From: Verrucomicrobia bacterium UBA7008
Lineage (GTDB): Bacteria; Verrucomicrobiota; Kiritimatiellia; RFP12; UBA1067
Assembly: GCA_002449695.1 (NCBI GenBank)
Contig: DJXI01000024.1
Span: 54,814-118,813 of the forward strand
Direction of reading: 5' to 3'
DNA length: 64,000 bases
The translations under genes were made by a program, and so were the position numbers. This document shows, in pieces, positions 35,272 to 42,520 of this stretch. The first letter of the stretch is position 1, and every line of letters begins with the position of its first letter. Under the pieces are notes generated by a model. It was given only the letters and a program-made list of their open reading frames with translations. It was not told the origin of the DNA and made no database searches.

Positions 35272-35757
35272 CTAGAAACCGGCCGATTCCAGCGCCGCGT
35301 CGAGCGCGGACTGTTCGACCTTGTCCTCCGGCGCGAGCGCCTTCGGATCCCAGAGCTTCACCATGCGGACCGAACCCACCATCGCGACCGTCGTCGTCAA
35401 GTTCGCAAACTGAAGGAGCTTGTCGCAGACGCGGATTCGACCCTGGCTGTCCAAGGTCAGCTGCTCGGAGTTGGCGCCGATCGTCTGAAGCGCCGCGTTG
35501 AGCGCCGGATCAAAGAGCGCTTTTTCGCGAAGCTTCTCAAGCCGCGCCTCCATCTCCGCCCGGGGGATGAGATTGAGGCACCGCTCCTTGCGGTCGGGCA
35601 TCACGTAGACGTACTCCGGATTGCCCATCACCGCGCGCCATCCCGACGGAATGGTGAAGCGCTTCTTGGGATCCATCGCGTAGTCGTAGCGTCCGACAAG
35701 AACGCCCGAACTCGCGGGAGTCGACAACGCGACACTCTGGCTGCCTACCTTTGACAT
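35272..35757 (-). CDS. mraZ: Transcriptional regulator MraZ
   Basis: A 161-residue SpoVT/AbrB-like DNA-binding protein with two repeats. The first is GRYDYAMDPKKRFTIPSGWR, the second SQGRIRVCDKLLQFANLTTT. The N-terminal 20 residues and the C-terminal tail extend beyond the typical 140-150. MraZ proteins bind TGGGN repeats before the division cluster; only one such pentamer is found upstream here. It is the first gene of the cluster. The predicted start of transcription is 5 nt from the ATG at 35757, with no ribosome site. Confidence 0.92.
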   Translation of the reverse strand: MSKVGSQSVALSTPASSGVLVGRYDYAMDPKKRFTIPSGWRAVMGNPEYVYVMPDRKERCLNLIPRAEMEARLEKLREKALFDPALNAALQTIGANSEQLTLDSQGRIRVCDKLLQFANLTTTVAMVGSVRMVKLWDPKALAPEDKVEQSALDAALESAGF

Positions 35758-35768
35758 TTTGTGACACT

Positions 35769-35797
35769 ATTATACACTTTTCCCCACCGCGTTGCAA
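35769..35797 (-). promoter_or_regulatory. mraZ promoter with both -35 and -10
   Basis: TTGCAA (35792-35797), a 17-bp spacer and TATAAT (35769-35774) on the minus strand form a normal sigma-70 arrangement. It differs from the extended -10 promoters elsewhere, where no -35 is seen. One TGGGG lies in the spacer. Confidence 0.65.
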
Positions 35798-35859
35798 CAG
35801 GAAAGTGAGATAAAAATTTATCATCAAAAATTAGTCGCTAAATAGATAAAATTAGCAAC

Positions 35860-36573
35860 TTATAAAATGCTTCGCGCCAGCGTCGCAGCCCAGACGCGCG
35901 CGGCACCGGCCGCCTTCAGCGTCTTCGCCGCCTCCGAAAGTGTCGCGCCCGTCGTCAGAATATCGTCCACGACGAGCACCGTGCGGCCGCGGATCCATTC
36001 GGCGCGGCGGACGGCGAACGTCCCCTTCACGTTTTCAAACCGTTCGTCCGCCGCGAGGTCCGACTGGCGGCGCGGCGACCCCTGCCGCGCGAGCACGCGC
36101 GCGTCCAGACGCCGGTCGATGCGCCGGGCGAGCTGCCGCGCGAGGTACACGCAGGGATTGTAGCCGCGGTCCATGCGGTGGAACCAGGTCGTCGGCATCG
36201 GCAGCACGACGTCGACGGCCGCGACGTCAAAGCGCGCACGCACCGCCGCCTCGAGAAAATCGGCCAAGTCCGCGAGGAGCCACAGGTGGCGGTTGAACTT
36301 GTAGCCGAGGATCAGTTCGCGCATCCGCCCCTCGAAGCGCACCGCGCTCGCCGCACGGTCGAACGCGGGACGCGCCGCGCGGCAGTCGTCGCACGTGAAC
36401 TCGTGTGCCGAGTCCTCGATCGCGCGGCCGCAGATCGCGCACGCGCCCGTCTGCGCGATGAACGGGACGCGGTTGAGGCAGTCGGCGCAAAGATGACGCC
36501 CGGGGCGATCCACCGGGCGTGAACAGACCGCGCACGTGCGCGGCCAGACCAGATCGAGCAGACGTTCAATCAC
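35860..36573 (-). CDS. ComF-family phosphoribosyltransferase-like protein
   Basis: A 237-residue protein with an N-terminal four-cysteine-pair zinc-binding part (CAVC, CADC, CAIC, CDDC in the first 75 residues). A type I phosphoribosyltransferase-like domain follows, with the PRPP motif VLVVDDILTTGATLSEAAKT. ComF proteins take part in DNA uptake in competent bacteria, but many have unknown roles. The best start is GTG 36573, which overlaps the stop codon of the upstream nucleotidyltransferase as GTGA. An in-frame extension further upstream would overlap that gene heavily. Confidence 0.85.
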   Translation of the reverse strand: MIERLLDLVWPRTCAVCSRPVDRPGRHLCADCLNRVPFIAQTGACAICGRAIEDSAHEFTCDDCRAARPAFDRAASAVRFEGRMRELILGYKFNRHLWLLADLADFLEAAVRARFDVAAVDVVLPMPTTWFHRMDRGYNPCVYLARQLARRIDRRLDARVLARQGSPRRQSDLAADERFENVKGTFAVRRAEWIRGRTVLVVDDILTTGATLSEAAKTLKAAGAARVWAATLARSIL

Positions 36574-37481
36574 GCGCCGAGCAGATTGACGGGATATTCG
36601 CCCGCGTCGACGAGCTTCTTGATCTCGGCCATCACGAACGGCTTGTCCTCGCGGTAGGTGACGCCGAACCAGCTCGATTCCGTCGGCAGCACCTTGCACG
36701 TCGCCCGACCCTCCTTGATGAGCTCGTCGACGACGAACGGGATGTACCACTCGCTCTTCTCCTTCGCGCCGTTTTCGGCGAGCCACTTCGGGAAGCGCGC
36801 CTCCAGCTCCGTGAAGAGGCCGGGCGTGAAGCCCCAGAGGTTCATCGACACGCGCGCGTCAAGCGGCACCTGGACCGGCGCGGCCGGATCCTCGCGGTTC
36901 TCGGCGACGTCGCCCGCCCGGACGAGCTTCGTCATCTCGGTGACGCCCTTGAGCGTGCCGTCCGCCGCCACGTCGCAGATGCCGCGCGCGACCGAACCGT
37001 TCTCGCTCAGCGTGAGCTCCAGCTTGTAGCCGACCATCGCGAAACCGAGCGTCGCGCCGTCCGTCGCGTGCGACAGGAACTTCGCGAGCTGCTCGAACGC
37101 ATCGCGCCCGTAGAAGTCGTCGGCGTTGATGACCGCGAACGGCTCCTTGACGACGCCGCGCGCCGCGCGCGTTGCGTGGCCCGTGCCCCACGGCTTCGTG
37201 CGCCCTTCCGGCACCTTGTACGGCGCGGGCAGGTCGTTGATGTCCTGGTAGCAGTAGTCGACGGGGATGAGCCCCTCGTACTTCTTGCCGACCTTCTCCT
37301 TGAACTCCGCCTCGAAGTCGTGGCGGATGATGAAGACGACCTTGCCGAAGCCCGCGCGCACCGCGTCGAACACCGAATAGTCGAGGATCGCCTCGCCGCT
37401 CGGACCGACGGGATCGACCTGCTTCAGCCCGCCGTAGCGCGATCCCATGCCCGCCGCCAGTACGACCAATGTTGGTTTCAT
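36570..37481 (-). CDS. Sugar-phosphate nucleotidyltransferase-like protein
   Basis: A 303-residue protein of the NTP-transferase fold. The nucleotide-binding signature is LVVLAAGMGSRYGGLKQVDP at the start. The metal-binding aspartates are in AVINADDFYGRDAFEQL (near 125). The EWYIPFVVDELI segment is typical of a clade of stand-alone nucleotidyltransferases. The substrate is unknown; glucose-1-phosphate or a related sugar phosphate is a guess. The ATG at 37481 has AAAGGGGG upstream. It lies in the dnaX-nfeD-qmcA operon and is coupled to comF. Confidence 0.85.
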   Translation of the reverse strand: MKPTLVVLAAGMGSRYGGLKQVDPVGPSGEAILDYSVFDAVRAGFGKVVFIIRHDFEAEFKEKVGKKYEGLIPVDYCYQDINDLPAPYKVPEGRTKPWGTGHATRAARGVVKEPFAVINADDFYGRDAFEQLAKFLSHATDGATLGFAMVGYKLELTLSENGSVARGICDVAADGTLKGVTEMTKLVRAGDVAENREDPAAPVQVPLDARVSMNLWGFTPGLFTELEARFPKWLAENGAKEKSEWYIPFVVDELIKEGRATCKVLPTESSWFGVTYREDKPFVMAEIKKLVDAGEYPVNLLGA

Positions 37482-37514
37482 CTGTTGTTCCCCCTTTGCG
37501 TTTTCGTGTGGATG

Positions 37515-38429
37515 TTACGCGTTCTTGATGACGGTCGAACACGCCTTGAGCACGCCCGCCACGTCCGCGAGGTTGGCCGGGATGATCATCGTGTTGTTCG
37601 TCTTCGCCAGATTGCCGAACTGCGTCAGGTACTGCTGCGCGAGCTGCATGTTGACCGACTCCGCGCCGCCCTTGCCGGTGATCGCCTCGGCGACCTTCTG
37701 GATGCCCGCCGCCTGCGCCTCCGCGACGAGCAGGATCTCCTTCGCGCGGCCCTCGGCCTCGTTGATCTTGCGCATGCGCTCGCCTTCGGAGAGCGCAATC
37801 GCCTCCTGGCGCTCGCCCTCGGCGCGGTTGATCTTCGCCTGGCGCTCGCCCTCCGACTCCGCGATCATCGCGCGCTTCTCGCGCTCGGCGCGCATCTGCT
37901 TCTCCATCGCGTCGCGGATCGTGCGCGGCGGCGTGATGTTCTTGATCTCGTAGCGCGTCACCTTGATGCCCCACGGATCAGACGCCTTGTCGACGGCCGC
38001 GACGATCGCCGCGTTGATCGACGTGCGCTCCTCGAAGCTGCGGTCGAGGTCGAGCTTGCCCATCTCCGAACGCATCGTCGTCTGCGCGAGCTGCGTCGTC
38101 GCGAAGAGGTAGTTGCCGATGCCGTAGCTCGCCTTCGCCGGATCCATCACCTGCATGTAGAGGATGCCGTCGACCGACACCGCGATGTTGTCCTTGGTGA
38201 TGCACTCCTGCGGCGGCACGTCGATCGCCTGCTCCTTGAGCGTGTGGCGGTAGGCGATCCGGTCGAGGAACGGGATCAGGATGTGGAAGCCCGCGTCGAG
38301 CGTGCAGCGGTACTTGCCGAGCCGCTCCACGATGTAGGCCGTCTTCTGCGGAACGATGACCGCCGTCTTGAGGATTGTCACCAGCACCACGGCGGTGACG
38401 ATGACGAAGAATACGAGTGCCGGACTCAT
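37515..38429 (-). CDS. SPFH/band 7 protein, QmcA/paraslipin type
   Basis: A 304-residue membrane-anchored scaffold protein. One N-terminal helix (LVFFVIVTAVVLVTILKTAV) is followed by the SPFH domain (YIVERLGKYRCTLDAGFHIL, SVDGILYMQVMDPAKASYGI). A long charged coiled-coil comes next (MEKQMRAEREKRAMIAESEG), then a C-terminal helical tail. Such proteins form membrane microdomains and are usually encoded with NfeD, as here. The ATG at 38429 is 1 nt after the nfeD stop codon with GGAGG inside nfeD. Confidence 0.93.
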   Translation of the reverse strand: MSPALVFFVIVTAVVLVTILKTAVIVPQKTAYIVERLGKYRCTLDAGFHILIPFLDRIAYRHTLKEQAIDVPPQECITKDNIAVSVDGILYMQVMDPAKASYGIGNYLFATTQLAQTTMRSEMGKLDLDRSFEERTSINAAIVAAVDKASDPWGIKVTRYEIKNITPPRTIRDAMEKQMRAEREKRAMIAESEGERQAKINRAEGERQEAIALSEGERMRKINEAEGRAKEILLVAEAQAAGIQKVAEAITGKGGAESVNMQLAQQYLTQFGNLAKTNNTMIIPANLADVAGVLKACSTVIKNA

Positions 38430-38430
38430 G

Positions 38431-38880
38431 TTAGATGACCTCCACTTTCATTGTTAGGTTGTTTTGGGAAATGACTTTCACGAGCGTGCCCGCCGCGATC
38501 GGCGCGTCCGCCCGCGCCGTCCATTCGGCGTCGCCGATCTCGACGCGCCCCGCGTCCGGCGGCGCGATCGGCACCGTCACGCGACCGGTGCGGCCGACGG
38601 AACCGTTGTCGAAATCCTCCGCCGACGCGACCTCGCGGCCCGAGAAGACGCTTTTCATCCACCGCCGCAGCACGAGGATGTAGACGATGGAGAACGCCGA
38701 GAACGCGGCGAGCTGCACGGCGAGCGTGAACGCGTCGCCGAACGCGAAGCGCAGGAGCCCGACCGTCGCCGCCGCGAGGCCGAAGAAGAAGATCACGAAG
38801 CCCGGCGCGAGGAGCTCCAGAAACATCAAAATCGCGCCGGCGTAGAGCCACAGCCAGCCGCAGCTGAAGATTCCGTTCAT
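38431..38880 (-). CDS. NfeD-family membrane protein (short type)
   Basis: A 149-residue protein with two or three membrane helices (LWLYAGAILMFLELLAPGFV, LAVQLAAFSAFSIVYILVL). A C-terminal OB-fold domain follows (GRTGRVTVPIAPPDAGRVEI, GTLVKVISQNNLTMKVEVI). It lacks the ClpP-like protease domain of long NfeD. It is the usual partner of the SPFH protein next to it. The ATG overlaps the dnaX TGA as ATGA. Confidence 0.92.
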   Translation of the reverse strand: MNGIFSCGWLWLYAGAILMFLELLAPGFVIFFFGLAAATVGLLRFAFGDAFTLAVQLAAFSAFSIVYILVLRRWMKSVFSGREVASAEDFDNGSVGRTGRVTVPIAPPDAGRVEIGDAEWTARADAPIAAGTLVKVISQNNLTMKVEVI

Positions 38881-40325
38881 GGTCTTTTCTCCTTGATGTC
38901 GGCGATCGTCGCGCCCGGCAGCGAATTCAGCAGCTCGTTCAGCACCGGGTCGTTCAGGATATCGCTTCGGTTGGCAAAACTTTTGGCCGGCGGTTCCGGC
39001 GCGGGCGGCGGTTGCGGCGCGACCGGCGCAGCGGGCGCGGGCGATGCAGCGGGCGCAGGCGATGCAGCGGGCGCAGGCGATGCAGCGGCGGGCTTCGGCG
39101 CGACCGGCACCGGCTTCGCCACGGGCGCGACCGGCGCGGCCGGTGCCGCCGTCGGCAGCTCCACCGCGCCGCCGCCGGCGTTCTTCAGCGCCCGCACGAC
39201 GCGCAGCAGCTCCTCGATCGTCGCCGTCGTCGCGATGCGGCTCGCGCGGATGAGCGACATTTCAATGAGCGTGCGCACGCTCAGCACGTAGCGGAGCTTG
39301 TCCTCCATGTCCGCGAGCTGATCGCAGATCCGGAAGACGCGCCCCGCGTCGATGCCCTTGGCCTGTTCGACGAGCACCTTCACCTGGTCGGGCGTCGCCG
39401 TCAGCGACTTGGACGCCGGTCCCAGCGCCTGCACGACGACAAGGTTGCGGAAGTGCTGCAGGAGTTCGCCCGCGAGCCGCCGCATGTTCTTGCCCGACGA
39501 ATCGAACATCTCGATGGACGAGAGGATCTGCGCGACGTCGCCCGTCAGGATCGCCTGCGCGAGCGTTTCGAGCGCGCGGCGCGAGACGAGCCCGAACACG
39601 CCGAGCGCGTCCGCCTCCGTCACCTTGTCGCCCTTGAAGGAAATGAGCTGGTCGAGCGACGAGAGCGCGTCGCGCATGCCGCCTTCCGCGCCGCGCGCGA
39701 TGGCGAGGAGCGCATCCTCCTCCGCGTCGATCTTCTCCTTTTCGCAGATGTACCTCAGGCGCGAAACGATGTCGTTCGTCTGGATGCGCCGCAGGTCGAA
39801 GCGCTGGCAGCGGCTGACGATCGTCGCGAGCACCTTGTCGCCCTCCGTCGTCGCGAAGATGAACCGGACGTGCGGCGGCGGCTCTTCGAGCGTCTTCAGG
39901 AGCGCGTTCCACGCCGCGTTGGAGAGCATGTGGCATTCGTCGATGATGAAGATCTTGAACTTCCCGTTCGCGGGCTTGAACTGCACCGACTCGATGATCG
40001 GCTTGACGTCGTCGACCTTGTTGTGCGAGGCGGCGTCGAGCTCGGTGACGTCGAGCGAGCGGCCCGCCGCGATCTCGCGACAGTTGACGCACGCGCCGCA
40101 CGGCTCCACGCCGTTGGGGCTGAGGCAGTTGAGCGCCTTCGCGAAAATGCGGCTCATCGTCGTCTTGCCGATGCCGCGCGGGCCGATGAAGAGATAGGCG
40201 TTGGCGATGCGGTTCGCCTCGATCGCGTGGCGCAGCGTCTTGACGACATGCTCCTGCCCGATCACGTCGTCGAACGTCATCGGGCGGTACTTGAGCGGCA
40301 GGGCGATGTGCTGCACTTCTTCCAT
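38877..40325 (-). CDS. dnaX: DNA polymerase III clamp-loader subunit DnaX
   Basis: A 482-residue AAA+ protein that loads the sliding clamp. Walker A is FIGPRGIGKTTMSR, the zinc site is C-X8-C-X2-C-X2-C in CLSPNGVEPCGACVNC, Walker B is IIDECHML, and the sensor region is LKTLEEPPPHVRFIFATTEG. After the collar domain a proline-alanine repeat linker of about 60 residues leads to a short tail. The full tau domains IV-V are missing, so it is closer to a gamma form. No clear A-AAA-AAG slippery site was seen. The ATG at 40325 lies 2 nt from the predicted transcription start. Confidence 0.95.
   Translation of the reverse strand: MEEVQHIALPLKYRPMTFDDVIGQEHVVKTLRHAIEANRIANAYLFIGPRGIGKTTMSRIFAKALNCLSPNGVEPCGACVNCREIAAGRSLDVTELDAASHNKVDDVKPIIESVQFKPANGKFKIFIIDECHMLSNAAWNALLKTLEEPPPHVRFIFATTEGDKVLATIVSRCQRFDLRRIQTNDIVSRLRYICEKEKIDAEEDALLAIARGAEGGMRDALSSLDQLISFKGDKVTEADALGVFGLVSRRALETLAQAILTGDVAQILSSIEMFDSSGKNMRRLAGELLQHFRNLVVVQALGPASKSLTATPDQVKVLVEQAKGIDAGRVFRICDQLADMEDKLRYVLSVRTLIEMSLIRASRIATTATIEELLRVVRALKNAGGGAVELPTAAPAAPVAPVAKPVPVAPKPAAASPAPAASPAPAASPAPAAPVAPQPPPAPEPPAKSFANRSDILNDPVLNELLNSLPGATIADIKEKRP
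39029..39088. repeat. 18-bp tandem repeats coding the DnaX linker
   Basis: GCGATGCAGCGGGCGCAG-type units on the + strand repeat about three times and encode SPAPAA hexapeptides in the linker. Confidence 0.85.
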
Positions 40326-40333
40326 GTGCGGTA

Positions 40334-40346
40334 ATTATACCAAATC
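40334..40346 (-). promoter_or_regulatory. Predicted near-leaderless dnaX promoter
   Basis: GATTTGGTATAAT on the minus strand (hexamer 40334-40339) gives +1 at 40327, two bases before the ATG. Confidence 0.7.
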
Positions 40347-40752
40347 TCCGCGCTCCCCGCCACCCCCAAGGGATGGTGGAATATTTCCAGTTTTCATTCG
40401 ATGAATGCGGTTGTATCGTATGTGGTTGTGTTTGACCGTCCAGCGTGCGGCTTGTTTCGCACACCGCTCGTGCCGCCTTCGGCGGCTCGGCCTGCGGCCG
40501 CGGGTGATATTCAACGGTGCTCACGATGTCAGGCCGGGCGCTCTGCGCGTCCTTCACCCCGCTATTCTAGATTAGCTAGACCGCGCGCGACGCGCGCTAT
40601 TCTAGATGTCTAGGATTCTAGATGAGCCCGCGTGAGCGGGCGGTCTCGCGGAGCGAGCAACGCGAGCGGTCTAGCCCACCTCGAATTGCCCCGCCGTGCG
40701 GCGCACAATTCGGCACTGCGGCGCGTTGAGGACAACGCGCACGGCGCGGCCG
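40347..40752. repeat. Intergenic hairpin cluster between murC and dnaX
   Basis: No gene is supported in this stretch. From 40561 to 40740 it contains a direct repeat GCTATTCTAGA (40561, 40596). Inverted repeats are GCGCGC-GAC-GCGCGC (40583-40597), CCCGC-GTGA-GCGGG (40627-40640), CTCGC-GGA-GCGAG (40645-40657), CGAATTG...CAATTCG (40682-40712) and GCGCGTTG-AGGA-CAACGCGC (40721-40740). The last may terminate murC. CTAG tetramers link it to the repeats at 22365, 30119 and 61199. Confidence 0.7.
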
Positions 40753-41970
40753 TCAGCCCAGGCGGGCGGCGATGGCCGAGGCGAGCGCAGGCAGGTCGGG
40801 ATCGCGCGCGCCGCACGTCGCGAACGCCGCGAAATCCGCCGCGTGCGCGGCGACCCAGTCCAGCGCCTCGGCGTGGCCCGACACGAGCACGCACTTGTCA
40901 TCGCCCAGCTTCTCCGCCAGCGCGTCCGAGTTGATCGACCGGTCGGTCGTCCCGCCCGCGTCGTAAACCGGCAGCAGCACGAGCCGGTCCTGCGGCCGGA
41001 TCACCGCGTTGAACATCGCCGCGAGATTGTCCAGCATCTTCCTCAGCGGCGCATAGCCGTGGGGCCGCCACACGACGCACAGTCCCCCTTCGGGATGCTC
41101 CTCCGCGAGCGTCGTCCACATCGCGCGCAGCTTCTCGGGATTGTGCGCGTAGTCGTCGTACACGTTGTCGCCGTGGCGCTCGAGCCGGCGCTCCACGCCG
41201 ACGAAATTGAGCAGCGACGCGCGCGCCTTCTCCTCGTCGCAGCCGAGCCGGACCGCCATCCGGAGCGCCATCGCCGCGTTCGCGCGGTTGTGCGCGCCCG
41301 GCACCGACGTCGCGACGGCCGCCGGCGCGTCGCCGGCCGGCGCGCGTCCGTCCACGAGCGGCCCCGGCAGATCCCGGATGAACGCGTCGAAGACCTCGTC
41401 CATCTCCTCCTTCGAATAATGATCGGCGGACGCGTTCGTGACGACGGCCGCGTACGGCTTGAACGCCACGAGCGACTTGTCGCTCTCGTCCACCTCGGCG
41501 ACGGCGTAATCGCCGCGCCCGAACCGCACCGCCCCTTCCCAGCCGGGGACGTTCGCGCCGTTGACGCACAGCGGATCGAGCCCGCATTCCGCGAGCACGT
41601 GGCCGAGCATCGCCGTCACCGTCGACTTGCCGCACGTCCCCACGACCGCGACGAGCTTGTAGGGCGCGAGCGCGCGGGCGAGCGCCTGCGCGCGGTGCAC
41701 GACGGGAATGCCCTGCGCGCGCGCCGCCACGAGATCGCGGTTGTCGTCCTCGATCGCCGTCGAGACGATCACTTCGTCGGGCAGGTCCGCGCCCGGCGCA
41801 AAGGCGCGGCCGTCGTCCCGCGTGCACGTCACGCCCAGACGGCGCAGAAACGTGATGTTGTTCGTGTCGAGGTTGCGGTCGCTGCCCGAAACCTTCTCGC
41901 CGAGCTTCACGAGCGCGGTCGCGAGCGCGCTCATCCCCACGCCGCCGATGCCGATCAAATGGTGCTTCAT
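40753..41970 (-). CDS. murC: UDP-N-acetylmuramate-L-alanine ligase MurC
   Basis: A 405-residue Mur ligase. It starts with the nucleotide-fold motif HLIGIGGVGMSALA. The ATP-binding loop is VVGTCGKSTVTAML (near 110), then YAVAEVDESDKSLVAFKP and the NASADHYSKEEM block. The C-terminal domain contains VYDDYAHNPEKLRAM. It is shorter than typical MurC (450-490). Its substrate could instead be a recycled tripeptide (Mpl), but the divergence favours neither strongly. It lies away from the mraZ division cluster, downstream of the HU-type gene. The ATG at 41970 follows a strong hairpin. Confidence 0.85.
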   Translation of the reverse strand: MKHHLIGIGGVGMSALATALVKLGEKVSGSDRNLDTNNITFLRRLGVTCTRDDGRAFAPGADLPDEVIVSTAIEDDNRDLVAARAQGIPVVHRAQALARALAPYKLVAVVGTCGKSTVTAMLGHVLAECGLDPLCVNGANVPGWEGAVRFGRGDYAVAEVDESDKSLVAFKPYAAVVTNASADHYSKEEMDEVFDAFIRDLPGPLVDGRAPAGDAPAAVATSVPGAHNRANAAMALRMAVRLGCDEEKARASLLNFVGVERRLERHGDNVYDDYAHNPEKLRAMWTTLAEEHPEGGLCVVWRPHGYAPLRKMLDNLAAMFNAVIRPQDRLVLLPVYDAGGTTDRSINSDALAEKLGDDKCVLVSGHAEALDWVAAHAADFAAFATCGARDPDLPALASAIAARLG

Positions 41971-41978
41971 CTAAACCA

Positions 41979-42004
41979 AGTGGGGGCCCGTTCCGGCCCC
42001 CACT
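41979..42004 (-). terminator. 10-bp hairpin between the HU gene and murC
   Basis: AGTGGGGGCC-GGAACG-GGCCCCCACT is a perfect 10-bp stem. AAAAGGAG directly precedes it and TTGGTTTAG-ATG follows. It can be read as a terminator of the HU gene. Alternatively it is a fold that brings the ribosome site close to the murC start. The T tract is weak. Confidence 0.65.
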
Positions 42005-42027
42005 CCTTTTGCGTCGTTGCGCAGAAA

Positions 42028-42330
42028 TCAGCCAAGGACCGCGTCCTTGAACGCCTTGCACGCGACGATCTTGACGACCTTCTTCGCCTTGATCTTGATC
42101 TGCTCGCCGGTCGCGGGGTTGCGGCCCATGCGCGCCGGACGCTTGATCAGCTTGACCTTGCCGACGCCGGGGAGCATGAGGCCCTTCTCCTCCTGCTTCG
42201 CGCCCTTGATCGCGATGTCGACGAGCTTCTCGTAGACCGCGACGGCCTGCTTCTTGCTGATGCCGGCCGCCTCCGCGAGGGCCGCCATGATACCGCTCTT
42301 GGTTGTCGGGATGACTTCTTTCTTCGCCAT
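42028..42330 (-). CDS. HU/IHF-family DNA-binding protein
   Basis: A 100-residue histone-like protein. The helical N-terminal half (SGIMAALAEAAGISKKQAVA) is followed by the DNA-clasp beta arm with RMGRNPATGEQIKIKAKKVV, the standard HU signature including the proline at the arm tip. The arm is preceded by LPGVGKVKLIKRPAR. HU-type proteins bend DNA and shape the nucleoid. The ATG at 42330 has AAAAAGGAT upstream. It has its own promoter and is followed by the hairpin before murC. Confidence 0.93.
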   Translation of the reverse strand: MAKKEVIPTTKSGIMAALAEAAGISKKQAVAVYEKLVDIAIKGAKQEEKGLMLPGVGKVKLIKRPARMGRNPATGEQIKIKAKKVVKIVACKAFKDAVLG

Positions 42331-42385
42331 GATTTTTGATCCTTTTTGAACCCCCGCAGAACTGTTCCTTGGTGGGTATGCGCAT

Positions 42386-42404
42386 AATATACCAATAAAA
42401 TTGG
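42386..42404 (-). promoter_or_regulatory. Predicted HU gene promoter
   Basis: On the minus strand TTGGTATATT (hexamer 42386-42391) follows directly after the dyad CCAATTTTATTGG (42392-42404). The leader is about 50 nt. Confidence 0.6.
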
Positions 42405-42520
42405 TGTTGCGCAAGGGGGTATTTAAAAAAAATCAATAAATATTGAGGTGTCGCGGGGGTGAGGTGCACAAAGTCTAGTGTTTTCAGGGCTTTGCGCACC
42501 CCACAACATCTTGTGTCGCG

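Noticed and set aside
35758..35830. MraZ operator array
   Set aside because: Only one TGGGG pentamer is present; the expected set of three or more at regular spacing is absent.
38877..39130. Programmed frameshift site in dnaX
   Set aside because: No A-AAA-AAG heptamer or following hairpin was found; the repeats only encode a linker.
42421..42460. Terminator after the GH2 gene at AATATTTATTG with a T run
   Set aside because: The stem is only 4 bp; the T run is suggestive but the hairpin is too weak to call.
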